From Basidiobolus meristosporus CBS 931.73 (lineage: Eukaryota > Basidiobolomycota > Basidiobolomycetes > Basidiobolales > Basidiobolaceae), in NCBI GenBank assembly GCA_002104905.1, contig MCFE01000032.1, forward strand, positions 62,001-126,000: a stretch of DNA of 64,000 nt, in the 5' to 3' direction. A program made the translations under genes and the position numbers. The notes under the pieces were generated by a model. The model saw only the letters and a program-made list of their open reading frames with translations. It was not told where the DNA came from and searched no databases. Shown piece after piece: positions 11,225 through 24,173 of this stretch (positions are counted from its first letter, which is position 1; the number at the start of each line of letters is the position of its first letter).

Positions 11225-14200
11225 TTGATTCAATGTCATAAGAGAAGAGAAAAAAGACCATGTGGCTACTGCAGCAAGCCTCTCAGCCATGAAGCACACA
11301 GACAGCATAGGAAGTATTACAAGAATCAGAGACAGTGTTTTGCCACCCAAGTTATATTTGACCATTCATTGGTAACTACTGTACCAACATTTTCTTGCCG
11401 GCCTGTTGATACTTCTATATTGGCACCTGGCCATCTTTGTCACCTTGAACAAACTGAATCAGGTGAGTTTGTGATGCCTTTAGGCTCACCTCAGTCTTCT
11501 GAATATGGCATGCAGAGTGATAGCCCTGACAATGAAGGCTCACTGATAGATTGTGAGCCTAGCTCCCCTAACAACACTACCATGCTTGTGCCTGGTTAAA
11601 TCTCAATATACAACAAGTCAACACCTGTTGAAACAAATGCCAAGGATACTTTATGGAGCCAAGTGAGCCCTGTAATCCATCTACTGGTGAATGAAGTAAT
11701 CTGTAGCTACAGAAGTGGCATGTTTGCACTAATATCAGTAATGGAGGCTTGGAGGATTTACTACTACTTCTTGCCAAAATCACTCCAAAATGCAACTCCC
11801 CAGGTTCATGGTGTAAGTGGACAACTGTCATGCAGCTGGCAACATATGACCCAGAGACTGTCCTGATTCCAGCATGTGTTAAAAGCTGCATGGCATTCAC
11901 AGCCAAAAATGCTACCATTGCAACATGCCCAAATTGTCAGGAATCCACCACCATTGAGGGAAAACATTGATCTCACTCCAGATATATTCCAGTAATACCC
12001 TGTATCAAGAAGCTAATGCAGTCTAACAAATATTGTAAAGCTATATGGTACCGCACTCAGTATCAATCAAGCACAAACATATCCAATATATTGATGGCAA
12101 ACATTACAAGCAGCTAAGAAGCAAGGGCTACCATGAAGGCATGTATGACCATACCTTAGCCTTAGCTCTTGATGGATTCTTGCTAAACAAATACTCTAGA
12201 AGCAAATCCTGCTGGCTACTAATTCTCATCAATCTGAATTTGTCACCCATCTTACGGTTTCAGAGGAAAAATCTGATGATAGTCTGACTGGTATTTGGGC
12301 CTATATCACTGTCAAACCTGGATAGCTACCTGTATCCATTTCTGGATGAATCTTTTATGCTTTCTAGCAGGATAATAGTAAATGGCCATCATGTAAAAGC
12401 ACATATAATTATCTGCATTGGAGATACCCCAGCCATCAGCAAGATAGCAGGTTCTTCTGGGCACAATGGACAGTATTGCTGTCAGATGTGTGAGATCCAG
12501 GGGATTTACTCCATTACTCACACACATTATGATTACCCAAACACCAACACTAAGAATATCATTTTCCCATAGAGAGGATGTACAGAAGTAAGCATGCAAT
12601 TGCTGCAAAGTTGGTAAGCTATAAGCCATTGGCCATAATACGGAATCAATTGGAAGCCAGAGATACTTAAGATAGAGGGTATCTGTTGGGGCAAAAGCTC
12701 TACACTGGGAGCAATGCATTTGCTTTTCAACATTATCCCTATACTGATGACCAAGTTGTACATGGGACATTTCAAGCTAAATAAGCCCTTTGAGATATCA
12801 GAATATTTGAAAGAATTGGCAAGGTTTTACAGAGTATCTGCTACCCCAAGTACTTCTAACAGGCTCCAATCAATATTCATATGCATATGCAACAATACAA
12901 ATGCAAAGACTGGATGAACTGGATATATATATATTCAAGTGACATTCTGATGCCATTCCTGCCATGGGTACACTGGTAGAGTTGGGAGTTATATGTAGAC
13001 ATTGTAGGAGTATTTATCCGGAAGCTGATCACCTATGCCAACTTAATGCTTCTACAGCTGTTGTGCAAGGGGCTTCAAACAGGATTTGTGTGGTGTGGTG
13101 GTGCAAAGGTACTCCTGGGAGAAGCCACACCACTCAAGGTGTGTGAGGTGTCTGATGGGTGCAATAACCTATGGGTCTAAACTGCTGGTGTCTTTGTCAA
13201 TATGTCACTTTGGTAAAAGCTCCTGCTTCTCTAGCTTCTTTGGTGTTTGAAGTGTCTCCAAAGGCCTCTATGTGTCTTGTGCACTACCCTGAAAAGCTCC
13301 TTGATGGCAGGTTGGAGAGGTAACTGTTAAAGGCAGGTGCAGTGATCAACTGCTAATCAATAAGGGTGAAGTGTTACTGATAGAAAGGATGATTTATTGA
13401 TGAGGGACTGACTTCCCTTAAATACTTTTGCTGATTGCCAAGTGATTACTAAAGACAAGGCTTAAGAAAATTTCAGGCATCAGTGGAATTCTTGATGGCA
13501 TCACTGTGAGCTTAAAATACTCCAAGAAGGTTCTGGAAGTTCCCTAAAAGGCACAGCACATCCAACCAGTCAGGGATCAGTAGTCTGAAACCTTTGCAAC
13601 CTAGAGATACCATATATGGTATTGAAATGATAGGGATGGTAACACAGACCTAGGTCATGTGTCATGGGTACTGACACATATACCTGCCTAATGTAGATAC
13701 ATATACTGATCACAAAGGTGAATAACATCTGGGATAACTAATACCAATAACTAATCAGGGTAAACATCATATGGGGATAATACTAACAATATAGGCACAA
13801 CAAGAATGGGAGGATACTGATACAATAAACTATAGACATGTGCATCATAATAGCTATAGGAATAAACTTGTCTCTGGGAGGTAAGTTTACCCTTCAACAG
13901 CAGCTACACACAAACATAAAGCTGAACATGTAGATCTCTGCCACTACTGTATCCATTCTCTACTCCATCTTGCTTGGTATGTGGAGAATATGGAGCCTTT
14001 CTCATGGTCACAAGCCAAGTTCTACACCATTCAATATGAAATTCACACAAACAAGAGCCAGAGCACAACTATTAGGGGGACTAGAATCCAGCAGGGAAAA
14101 GGAATATATTGGCTAAATACCTAGAAGTTCTATGTGGATATTAAGGAGATATTCATGATAGAAGTGGCGGCAACCAAGCATATGTTAGCAAGATGTATAT

Positions 14201-14382
14201 GTTACCAGCAGTACAAGGTAAATGGCAGCTTTGCAAGTATCACACTAAAAAGCTGTAAAGTTGAAGTGATAGAAGTATGTCAGTTGTGGCAGGTGTGCAC
14301 ATTTGTAGAGGTTGGTAAGCTGGAGGCCATAGTTTACTTTAATTCAAACTATATGTGGAATATTCAAGGTAGTACTGGGTGA
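11225..14382 (+). pseudogene. Tnp2-like transposase pseudogene (copy 2)
   Basis: The N-terminal frame 11225-11599 carries CGYCSKPLSHEAHRQHRKYY, a Cys2-His2-like motif. Near 12105-12570 the catalytic section reappears (LALALDGFLLNKYS, ILINLNLSPILRFQ and ICIGDTPAISKIAGSSGHNG, which keeps the SGHNG loop lost in copy 1). The C-terminal segment is at 14134-14382. The gene is interrupted at 13094 by a solo LTR, and frameshifts and stops separate the parts. Similarity is to the Tnp2/Transposase_21-like group by motif recognition, not by a search. Confidence 0.7.
13094..13908 (-). mobile_element. Solo LTR of family L1, inverted, in family A copy 2
   Basis: On the minus strand it begins TGTAGCTGCTGTTG and ends CACCACCACA, matching the ends of the LTR at 2363-3417. 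Internal landmarks occur in the same order, such as ATACCATATATGGTAT and a GTCAGTACCCATGACACATG block. The flanks continue family A sequence on both sides. No clean target duplication is visible, and the two copies are strongly diverged. Confidence 0.65.
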
Positions 14383-15514
14383 GCAAATAAAGAAGGGTGA
14401 TTCTACGGTGGAATGTATGAATTGCAGAAGGGGAGGTAGAGAAAGGAAATACCATTTGGCACATTGGTATGGTAGCATTATACAGAACTAGCTTAAGGCT
14501 GCCATACTGCTGTAATAATGCCATCAGAGTCTGGCTGTGAGGCCATTGAAATACCATCAAGATTTTTGCCATATAAAGCAATTGGAAGTCCTGGCCAGTT
14601 AGATCCATTTAAAATAGTTAGTGCTGATCTGGATGAGATCCACCTGCAGGACCAAATTATTTTTCATAGGGAATAGACTTGTTCCATTGTACTGTGCCAG
14701 GGTGTGTGGCACAATCTGTGGTCATTAAGAACAATTGGGTGCAATATTGTAGCTACCAGTAGGCAGGATTGCTCTTTGACAATTGTGCACCATTTGGGAT
14801 AATCTAACACACTGGCACAATTGGACAAAATGAGGTTAGCACAAATGATTATGCCCACTTGTAATGTTTGCATCACGTGCACAATTGGATACCTCTATTA
14901 TGGTAGGTAAAATCCAGTATTTGGATATGTTTCTTTAATTTAAATGGAAATAAATGTGTATCACACAATAAACTACACTAATACTTACTGTTTTGGTTAC
15001 CATCACTCCAATTGGATGGTATCTCAGTGGTTAATTGGTCCAAAAGTATCCTGGAACTTTCAGCCCCCAATTGGCTCTTTGACAAATACACAAGCTACCA
15101 GATTTGCCATCAAATATCCCATTTTGCCCATTAAGCAAGTAAATCCCTGATCCCAGTGATTGGACAAGGTGTCATAGCTAGCACACAATTGATTGTATGG
15201 GTGAAAACCAGATCAAATGGCTGCACTGGTGCCATAGATGATGTATACGTTTGCAGGGTGTTTATTTATAGGGGTCCTGTCTCAAATGTGAGATGACCTT
15301 AATATTGCTTATATCAAAAATTTAGTGATGACTGACTTGCAATGGCTTGACGCAGATCACAAAAAAAATGCATTGTTTGGATCATTACAAATAATAGCAA
15401 TTCAATGCAATCGCATCATCTTCTCCTAGGCTTTTTTCTCACAGGGATTACTACTGAAGCATATGATTGTGATTCACTTTGCACACCTAAACTACCTTCT
15501 TGTTGACTATCCTC

Positions 15515-16647
15515 CTAGCTACTTGTGTATTTGTAGTCAGTATTTTGCCTCCTAGTTGATGAGTGCAATGCTGCAGCTTGGCCATGCTGAATTGCTCCAG
15601 ATGATGAAACTGAGCCAGCCTGCTGTGCTACATGCTGACACATTCTTTTACTTGCCAAAGGCTTTGGTGGTGGAGGCACTTCACCAGAAGACACTTGCTG
15701 ATGGTCAGGTGTAATGGCACATATAGATGCAACTTGATGCACTGGCATGGCCCTTAGCTGAGTTCAATGTGATGCCACTTGTTGACCCAAATTGGCCTGC
15801 TCCAATGGATTTGTGTCTTTTTGAGCAGTTTGGCAGGTTCTGGTGGTTTTGCTCTGAAGTGTGTGTGTTGACCCAATATGCATTGAGTCAATGCAGGGCA
15901 CTCTTGTGAAGGGTGTTGGCGTAGTTTGGACTGACGGGCGCTGGTGCGCTGGTGCACTGAAGTTGCAAGGGATGGTAAGGAGTCCAGCAAGGTGTGCTGG
16001 TGCAATCTAGACAATGTTGCTTGCAGTCTGTATTCCCCCTCTTGAAGCTCACCCTCTGAATCCTCAAGGTATTCACATAACCTCTGTCTAATACTTTGCA
16101 ACTGTTGCCTGAACAAGTCCTGTGTATATTGCTCTTGAAAGCCACTTAGCTCTACTAATATATCATGTTATACATTAGTCATTTGAGGCCAAAACTCATT
16201 ATAAATCTTTTTGGTTCCCAAAGTCAAGGCATGAATGGATGTGTCTGGCCTGTACTGTGCAAATTTTTTGCAAAATTGTTCCTGCACAGCTTCCTCATCA
16301 AATCCCCTCACTCTCAGCTCATTCTTGATTTCAATACTTTTCTTGTTATATATCTTCTTACATACATTGGCTGGCATCTTGATGTAGAACTCTTGCCACA
16401 GCTTTCTACTCAAATTCTGCCATCTTTGTTGACTCTCTAAGGTATCTAGTTCTGCTAGATTAATGAGTAGTGCCCAAATATCTGTATGAAGGCTTGTCAT
16501 AGACACTTGGGCCATACTGAAATCATTTAGCAAGAACTTGAATGCATCCAACATTGCCTTTTCTGGTGTGGACCATGCTTGTGAGCTGAAGGATGGGTTT
16601 TGTCTGGGTTGAACTAAAGATGAGCTGAGACTGGGTGTAGGGACCAT
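15515..16647 (-). pseudogene. Second X protein, broken copy in X2
   Basis: The minus-strand frames 16647-16168, 16116-15754 and 15748-15515 together correspond to the second X protein. They are separated by a frameshift near 16160 and the TGA whose complement is at 15764-15766, the same codon position as in X1 and X3. The conserved helical region (LHTDIWALLINLAELDTLES) is readable. Almost all CpGs found in X1 are TpG or CpA here. Confidence 0.7.
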
Positions 16648-16932
16648 AGTTATGTTTTTGGATACCTATACAGTGGTGTATTGGCATCAGCCTGGTCTTA
16701 TATGAAATATATATGAAAACTATTGAGATTGTTGAATTTTCCATATATCAGACTTGTTCCGTTGGATAGTACCACATAGTGCCAGCCTGTTTATGGTGCC
16801 GGATTGATCTGGCACTCTACAGCACTATCTGGCACTATAATTTCTACCATGATGCCTGTGGTATGATACAGCTACTGGTAATTTTACTCAATCTTACTTA
16901 TGTTGCTCAGAATAGTGCTTTCCTTGCTTTAT

Positions 16933-17817
16933 TTACTCTTCATAATGCTCCAGACACATTTCTCTCAGTGGATGTCTTCTTGTATGAACATACTGTGCAT
17001 TAACAAGTATCTTAACTATTTTACCTATTCTGCTGTTTTCTCCTATATATGACTTTCCTCTGTATTTAACTGCCAATATGCTGAATCTCTTCAGATATCC
17101 AAAAGTGTGCTCTACCCTTACTCTGAAATGATTAAATATCTCATTGTAAAGCTTCTGCTTCCTGCTAAGTACACCATTCCTTGGCTTCCTATAAGCTGTA
17201 ATACATCCTAATCTCTGACAATCCTCTCCTTTATAGGCTAAGTCTGCCATACATTTCTCCCCTCTACTGAATTCAGGATGATTCTCTACCCAGAGTGCTT
17301 TGTCATGCCTACTTCCAGCAAATGGCCCACTAAACCAGATGATGTTACCCTCAATGTCAGACAGTGCTTGAAACTTCACACAGTGTGCCTTGTACTTGCC
17401 AGAATAAAAGTGCCTCTGCCCACTAGAAGGTTGGTTAATCCTCACTGGGAAGGTATCCAAAATACTCCTAATATGGAACCTGTTGCTGAACACTCTGGGA
17501 TATGGAAGTCTATTGGAGCTCCTGAACCTAGTATTCCAAGCTTGCTCTAAGTCATTCATACCCTCTGCAAGGTGGTTCTCCATTGCTGTCAGCTGGGAAT
17601 TAAAGCTTCTGGGACTTTTGTTGCCATGGATGGTGGGATGAAACCTTGTACGGCAATAGTTCTTGTAATAGCAGAGAAGCTTAACAAGGGATCTCCTTGA
17701 GTAGATTGGGGTTGATGGTCCACAGTACTTGGAGTAGATCTCCTCTAGTGTGTCAAAAGGAAATCCAGTGGTAGTGATGGGATTGATGAGAAAAGACCAT
17801 TCAGATGAGTAAGTCAT
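16933..17817 (-). CDS. DDE_Tnp_4 / Harbinger-type transposase of X3 (intact ORF)
   Basis: This 294-residue frame starts at MTYSSEWSF and ends EHYEE, the same endpoint as X1. All catalytic landmarks are present: Asp in ILDTFPVRI, SRHD, and the Glu of RVRVEHTFGYLKRF. It differs from the X1 protein at few positions, so X1 and X3 are candidates for active or recently active copies. The intergenic region to 18177 is the shared divergent promoter region, here without the LTR found in X1. Confidence 0.85.
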   Translation of the reverse strand: MTYSSEWSFLINPITTTGFPFDTLEEIYSKYCGPSTPIYSRRSLVKLLCYYKNYCRTRFHPTIHGNKSPRSFNSQLTAMENHLAEGMNDLEQAWNTRFRSSNRLPYPRVFSNRFHIRSILDTFPVRINQPSSGQRHFYSGKYKAHCVKFQALSDIEGNIIWFSGPFAGSRHDKALWVENHPEFSRGEKCMADLAYKGEDCQRLGCITAYRKPRNGVLSRKQKLYNEIFNHFRVRVEHTFGYLKRFSILAVKYRGKSYIGENSRIGKIVKILVNAQYVHTRRHPLREMCLEHYEE

Positions 17818-18176
17818 ATTAAAATTGGTGGATGATTGTATTCAAGCGGTTTGAATTGATTTGGCGTGATCCGCCTTATTTATCTGATTTTTAATACATT
17901 ATGGTTAAATCTCCATCAATTGCCATGTATCCCATCATTATGTCGCAAAAATCATCCGCAAACAATGCCTTGGTACTTTTATTGATGCTTTAATCATAGG
18001 TCTATAATCAAATAGGAAATCTGCGATTGATGTGATCTGATCCATGTCAACGCAATCCAAGATGCATCATGCATAATATATGGAAAATTCAACAATCACA
18101 TTAGTTTTCATATATATTTCATATAAGACCAGGTTGATGCCAACATACTGCTGTATAAGTATCTAAATCTGTTGCT

Positions 18177-19423
18177 ATGGTCCCCATACCAAGCCTCAAC
18201 TCATCTTTAGTACAACCCAGACAAAACCCATCCCCCAGCTCACAAGCGCGGTCCAGACCGGAAAAGTCAATGTCAGATCCATTTGAGTTCTTGCCAAATG
18301 ATTTTAGTATGGCCCAAGTGTCTATAATGAGCCTTCATACAGATATTTGGGCACTACTGATTAATCTAGCAGAACTAGATACCTCAGAGAGTCAACAAAG
18401 ATGGCAGAATTTGAGTAGAAAGCTGTGTCATGAGTTCTACATCAAGATGCCAGCCAATGTATGTAAAAAGATATATAACAAGACAAGTATTGAAATCAAG
18501 AATGAGCTGAGAGTGAGGGAATTTGACAAAGAAGCCGCATGGGAGCAATTTTGCGCGCAATTTGCACAGTATGGGCCGGACACGTCCGTTCGTGCCTCAA
18601 CTTTCGGAACCAAAGAGATTTTGAATGAGTTTTTGCCTCAAAAGACTAATGTACTACGTGATATATTAGTAGAGCTAAGTGACTTCCAAGAGCAATATAC
18701 ACAGGACTCATCCAGGCAACAGCTCCAAAGTATCAGACAGAGGGTAAGTGAATACATTGAGGAATCAGATGGTGAGCTTCAGGAGGAAGAATACAGACCG
18801 CAAGCAACATCATCCAGATTGCACCAGCACGCCTTCCTGGATTCCCTACCATCTCTTGCAATCACAGCGCGCCAGCGCATGTCAGTCCAGAGTACACCAA
18901 CACCCTTTACCAGAACGCCCTGCATCAAGTCAACGCGCGTTGGGTCAACACGCACGCTTCAGAGCAAAACTACGAGAACTCGCCAAACTGCTCATTTAGA
19001 CAAGAGTCCATTGGAGTGGACCAAGTCGCGTCAACTTGCAGCATCACATTGAACTCAGCCAAGGGCCATCTCAACGTGTCAAGGCGTGCCTGCACGTGCT
19101 GTTTTGCCTGACCATCAGCAAGTTACTTCTGGTGAACTGACTGATGATGACCAACATGAAGTGCCTCAACCACTGGAGCCCTTGGCAAGTAAAAGAACGC
19201 GTCAGTGCATGGCACTACAGGCCGGTTCAGTTGGTTCAGTTGGAGCAATTCAGCGCGGCCAAGCTGTAGCATCACACTATCAACTAGGAGGCAAAATACT
19301 GACTACAAATACACAAGTAGCCAAGATGATAGTCAGCCAGGAAGTAGTATAGGTGTGCAAAGTGAGTCACTACCAAGTGCTTCAGTAGTAATCCCTGTGA
19401 GAAAAAAACCCAGGAGAAGATGA
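18177..19423 (+). pseudogene. Second X protein in X3, one in-frame TGA and a C-terminal frame change
   Basis: The frame is open from ATG 18177 to TGA 19050-19052, then continues from about 19086. The reading frame changes again around 19270-19280 relative to X1, so the C-terminus with RKKPRRR is in the frame ending at 19423. The N-terminal conserved helical region is intact. Most CpG sites of X1 in the Arg-rich part are TpG or CpA here. Confidence 0.65.
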
Positions 19424-20423
19424 TGCAATTGCTTTGAATTGCTCACATTTGTAATGATCCCGACAACCCTTTTTTTTTGTGATCCAAATCAAGCCATCGC
19501 AATCAGTGATCATCAAATTTTTGATATAAGTAATATCAAGGTTGTCTCACATTTGAGACAGAACCCCTATAAATAAACACCCTGCATATATATACATCAT
19601 CTGTAATACCAGTGCAGCTATTGGATCTGTTTTGCACCTACACAATCGCTTGCGTGCTGGCTATGACACCTTGTCCAATCACTAGGATCAGGTATTTACT
19701 TGCTCAATGAGCAAAATGGGATATTTGATGGCAAATCAGGTAGCTTTTTTAGTAGTCAATGAGCCAATTGGGGGCTGTCAGCTTCAGGATACTTTTGGAC
19801 CAATTAACCACTGAGATACCGTCCAATTGGAGTGAGGGTAACCAAAATGGTAAGTATTAGTGTAGTTTATAGTGTGATACACATTTATTTCCATTTACAT
19901 TAAAGAAACATATCCAAATACCTGATTTTACCTGCCATAATGGCGGTATCCAATTGCGCACGTGATGCAAACATTACAAGTTGGCGCGATCATCCGTTCC
20001 AACCTCATCATGTCAGATTGTGTCATAGTGTGCAAGATTGTCCCTCATAATGCGAAATTGTCCAAGAACAATCCTTCTTTCTGGTAGCTATAATATTGCG
20101 CCCAATTGTTCTTTACAACCGCGGATCATGCCACACGCCCTGGCACGGTACAATGGAACAAGTCTATTATGCATGATGCATCTTGGATTGCATTGACACA
20201 GATCAGATCACATCAATTGCAGATTTCCTATTTGATTATAGACTTTTGAGTAAAACATCAATAAAAATACCCAGTCATTGTTTGAGGATGATTTTTGCAA
20301 CATAATAATGGGATACATGGCAATTGATGGAGATTTAATCTCAATGCATGGAAAATCAGATAAATAAAGCTGATAGCGCCAAATTGAATCAAATCAACTC
20401 AGCACAATCCTCCCAATTTTAAT

Positions 20424-21308
20424 ATGACTTACTCATCTGAATGGTCTTTTCTCATCAATCTCATCACTACCACTGGATTTCCTTTTGACACACTAGAGGA
20501 GATCTATTCCAAGTACTGTGGTCCATCTACCCCAATCTACTCAAGGAGATCCCTTGTTAAGCTTCTCTGCTATTACAAGAACTCTTGCCCTACAAGGTTT
20601 CATCCCACCATCCATGGCAACAAAAGTCCTAGAATCTTTCATTCTCAGCTGACAGCAATGGAGAACCACCTTGCAGAGGGTACAAATGACTTAGAGCAAG
20701 CTTGGAGTACTAGGTTCATAAGCTCCAATAGACTTCCATATCCCAGAGTGTTCAGCAACAGGTTCCATATCAGGAGTATTTTGGATACCTTCCCAGTGAG
20801 GATTAACTGACCTTCTAGAGGGTAGAGGCACTTTTATTCTGGCAAGTACAAGGCACACTGTGTGAAGTTTCAAGCACTGTCTGACATTGAGGGTAACATC
20901 ATCTGGTTTAGTGGGCCATTTGCTGGAAGTAGGCATGACAAAGCTCTCTGGGTAGAGAATCATCCAGAATTCAGTAGAGAGGAGAAATATATGGCAGACT
21001 TAGCTTATATAGGAGAGGATTGTCAGAGATTAGGATGTATTACATCTTATAGGAAGCCAAGGAATGATGTGCTTAGCAGGAAGCAGAAGCCCTACAATGA
21101 GATATTTAATCATTTCAGAGTGAGGGTAGAGCATACACTTGGATATCTGAAGAGATTCAGCATATTGGTAGGTAAATACAGAGGAAAGTTATATATAGGA
21201 GAAAACAGCAGAAGAGGTAAAATAGATAAGATACTTATCAATGCGCAGTATATTCATACAAGAAGACATCCACTGCAAGAAATGTGTCTGGAGCATTATG
21301 ACAAGTAA
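20424..21308 (+). pseudogene. Harbinger-type transposase of X2 (broken)
   Basis: Frames 20424-20810 and 20862-21308 are the transposase read on the plus strand. In-frame TGA at about 20808-20810 and TAG about 15 bases later remove the region after PVRIN, and the frame then resumes with the GPFAGSRHDKALW block. It has the catalytic landmarks but two stops, so it is a pseudogene, in keeping with X2 being the older host of X3. Confidence 0.8.
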
Positions 21309-21486
21309 ATAAAGCAAGGAAAGCACTTCTCTGAGCAACATAAGTAAAATTGAGTAAAATTACCAGTAACTATGACCTACCACTGGCATGATGGTAGAAA
21401 TATATATATAGTGCCACATAGTGCCAGATCAATCCAGCACTATAAACAGGCTGGCACTATGTGGCGCTATCCAATGGAACAAGTCT

Positions 21487-23990
21487 AATCCTTAAAGTAC
21501 CAGAACAAAGAACAAAGAGTGTTTAACTGCATTTGCCTCAATGTTGAAGACAAATTACTAATTCAATGCTCAAGAGCAAAAGCAACAAAGAATGCCTGGA
21601 AGGCAATAGAGGACACCTATTAGTTGTGTTCAGCTGCTAAGAAAATGTATCTGAGACAAAAATTCTTTACTACAAAGATGCAGCCAGGAGAAGTAATGAA
21701 AAATTTAATAAACAAGATGACCCTCCTGGTGGATGAGTGGGAATCTGTGGGAGCACCAACTACTGACAAGGATATGATAGTAACCATCCTGAATAGCCTG
21801 ACAGACACATTTCAAGGTCCTGTATCAGCCCTAGATTCCAGGACTGAAGATTTGACACTAGATTATGTACATAGAAGGCTCCTGGATGAAGAATTAAGAA
21901 AATCAGGTGCCAATAATAAGGAAGAAGAAAATGCTTTAGTAAGCAGTGATAACCAACAAAGGAGGTAACCAAGACCCTACAAAGGCAACAGCAACCTGTT
22001 TGTAGTTACAGCAAAAGGAAAGGAGACACATCAGACTAGTGTCTCAAAAATTGAGATAATCAGCAATATAAGCCTGAATATCAAAATGATGTAACAACTC
22101 TAGATAGACTATGCATATCTGCACTATATATGAACACAAACAAGGATTCTTAGACATGGTACATTGACTCTGGAGCCTTTCAACACTTTACACACCAAAA
22201 AGAACTTTCACTCAAGACCAGGAAGTTCCAATCAAGAAGGTTTTAAGGGCTACAATAGAACACTAGATGCAGTGGGAGAAGGAACTATCCAAGTGAACCT
22301 TAGAAGCAGTGAAGGAAGCCGTACACTGAGCTTTAAAAAAGTATTCTATATAACAGAAATAACCAAGAACCTACTATCTGCAAGCAAGACCACAGCAGAA
22401 GGACTTAGTTCCAGCTTTGACAATTCTGGATGCATGATCACTGATCAAAATGGGGGCCATAATGCTTTGGGCAACAGAGATTAGAATCTGTATAAGTTAA
22501 CTTATATTCCATTGTTTCTGGATGCCAATATATGTAACTTAAATGAAGAAACACCAATGCTTTGGCACAGGAGATATGAGCAAATCAATTTTGATTATTT
22601 GTGCAAAATGATCAAAGTTCAGCTATTCTCTGGAGTAAAAATTGATCCCCCAGCTGGTTTGGAGCCCTGTAGATCCTGCATATATGGAAAACAAGCCCAA
22701 AAACTGGCCAAGAGCTCTGGCTCAATCAAAACTAAGAGAAATTGGATCTAATTCACTCAGTTCTGTGTGGACCTATGCAAAATTTATTTGTAGGTGAGAT
22801 GAAGTATTTAATCACTTTTATTGATGATTATACAAGATGCATATGGATCTGCTTCATGGAGAGAAAGGAAGAAGCTCTGTCTAAGCTCATGGAGCTTAAA
22901 GCCATGGTGGAGAGAGAAACTGGTAAAAAAATCAAGCAAATACGCTCTGACAATGCTGCAGAATATACCTCAAAACTCTTCATTGACTTCTGCAAAATTC
23001 ATAGGGTAAAGTAAGAGACTACTATGCCATACTCCCCACATCAAAATGGAGTAGCCAAGTATGCAAACAGATCAATTATGATATGGCAAGATCTATGATC
23101 CGTGATCAAAAATTATCCTATGATTTTTGGGTGGAATCAGTTGCCACAGCTGTATACCATAAAAACAGGAGTTATAAAGAGTACTTTGTGATTCTGCTTC
23201 ATTTGAAGCATGGTATGGATACAGTCCACATGCAGAGCATCTACTAATACTTGGGTGTACAGCATATGCTAAGAAACTGCCCAGAAATCAGTCAAAATTT
23301 TGAGGCAAAAAGTATAAAATGCATATTTTTGGGCTACTGCAAGGAGAGTAAGGCTTACAGATTCAACAATCTCAAAGCAAAGAGGCTGATCAAGTCCAGG
23401 GATGTGTTGTTAAATGAAAATTCAAAATTGTCACAAAAAATGACATCAGATGATTACAAAAGTTTTAACTCAAGTCCACCAATTGCCAGGATTGAATTGG
23501 AGCAAAACAATGAGAACTCTTTCACTGCAGAGGACTCTACAACTATGGTTCAGCCTGAAGCAGTGCCCAGAAAAGTTCCAGAAGTGTTCATTCTGGTATT
23601 AAATGCCTGGAGATCCAATTGGACTAGAAATAGACCAATTTACTATATCAATGAGGGTACAAACTTAGCCTATGCTCATTCAGTCCATATTGAAGATCCC
23701 CAGACTGTAAAAGAGGCCCTAAATAGCCTGCAGACAAAGTTTTGGAGATCTGCAAAGACTAAGGAATATCAGGCCCTAATGGAAAATCAAACTTGGGACT
23801 CAGTCAGATTACCAATTATCCAAAAACCAATTGTATACAGATGGGTGTTCAAGATAAAATACAAGGCTGACAGCACAATTGAAAGATACAAAGCAGGACT
23901 TGAGGCCAAAGGATACTCCCAAACAAAAGGACTTGACTATACTGAGACTTTTGCACTGGTAGCCAAGTTTAATTTCATCAGATTATTATT
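21487..23990 (+). mobile_element. Ty1/Copia retrotransposon fragment, decayed, no LTRs
   Basis: In order: a Gag UBN2-like segment (21624-21968), a protease-type DSG motif (WYIDSGAFQHFT, about 22155), a GAG-pre-integrase segment with LWHRR (about 22560) and CRSCIYGKQ, an integrase core (LITFIDDYTRCIWI, QIRSDNAAEYTS), and the start of a Copia-type reverse transcriptase (YRWVFKIKYKADSTIERYKA, then YSQTKGLDYTETFALVAK). Stops and frameshifts separate the parts. The left side is bounded by X2 and the right by X4, and the rest of the RT and both LTRs are missing. Confidence 0.85.
21624..23990 (+). pseudogene. Copia gag-pol remnant
   Basis: Readable frames are 21624-21968, 22164-22484, 22512-22751, 22742-23014 and 23251 to about 23990. 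The integrase pieces show catalytic Asp in the LITFIDDYTR context and in RSDNAAEY. The RT piece ends just after FALVAKFNFIRLLL, where X4 inserts. At least four stops or shifts interrupt it, so the polyprotein is not functional. Confidence 0.8.
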
Positions 23991-24173
23991 AGACTTGTTC
24001 CGTTGGATAGTGCCACATAGTGCCAGCCTGTTTATGGTGCCGGATTGATCTGGCACTCTACGGCTCTATCTGGCACTATAATTTCTACCATGATGCCAGT
24101 GGTATGATACAGTTACTGGTAATCTTACTCAATCTTACTTATGTTGCTCAGAATAGTGCTTTCCTTGCTTTAT

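Larger units (their letters stand above)
8900..14671 (+). mobile_element. Family A Tnp2/CACTA-like DNA transposon, copy 2
   Basis: The right part parallels copy 1. This copy extends further left, so it also shows the body of the divergent minus-strand gene (10992 leftward). It is interrupted by an inverted solo LTR (13094-13908), and at 14672-14674 X2 begins right after the shared ATAGGG. The left boundary is approximate because no terminal inverted repeat was found. Both genes carry several stops. Confidence 0.65.
16750..20165 (+). mobile_element. PIF/Harbinger-like transposon X3 nested in X2
   Basis: The 3.4-kb element has ends AGACTTGTTCCGTTG and CAATGGAACAAGTCT. It interrupts X2 within the stretch corresponding to TTCCATATATTATGCATG. 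The right flank is ATT (20166-20168) and the left is ATC (16747-16749), most simply an ATT duplication with one later substitution. It has the standard gene pair: transposase 16933-17817 (minus) and second protein 18177-19423 (plus). The right arm 19424-20165 is non-coding. Confidence 0.85.
14675..21486 (-). mobile_element. PIF/Harbinger-like transposon X2 (inverted, split by X3)
   Basis: The two halves, 14675-16749 and 20166-21486, join into an element of about 3.4 kb in the opposite orientation to X1. AGACTTGTTCC starts the left end, GGAACAAGTCT ends the right end, and AAT flanks both (14672-14674 and 21487-21489). It is the most CpG-poor copy, and both its genes are broken. The left flank is family A while the right flank is Copia, so the original target was either an A/Copia junction or was rearranged. 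Confidence 0.8.

Noticed and set aside
3734-19423. Classic RIP as the cause of X-copy decay
   Set aside because: Changes between copies are concentrated at CpG, and CpA sites in the same stretch are largely preserved, which is not the usual RIP preference. This was judged by eye.
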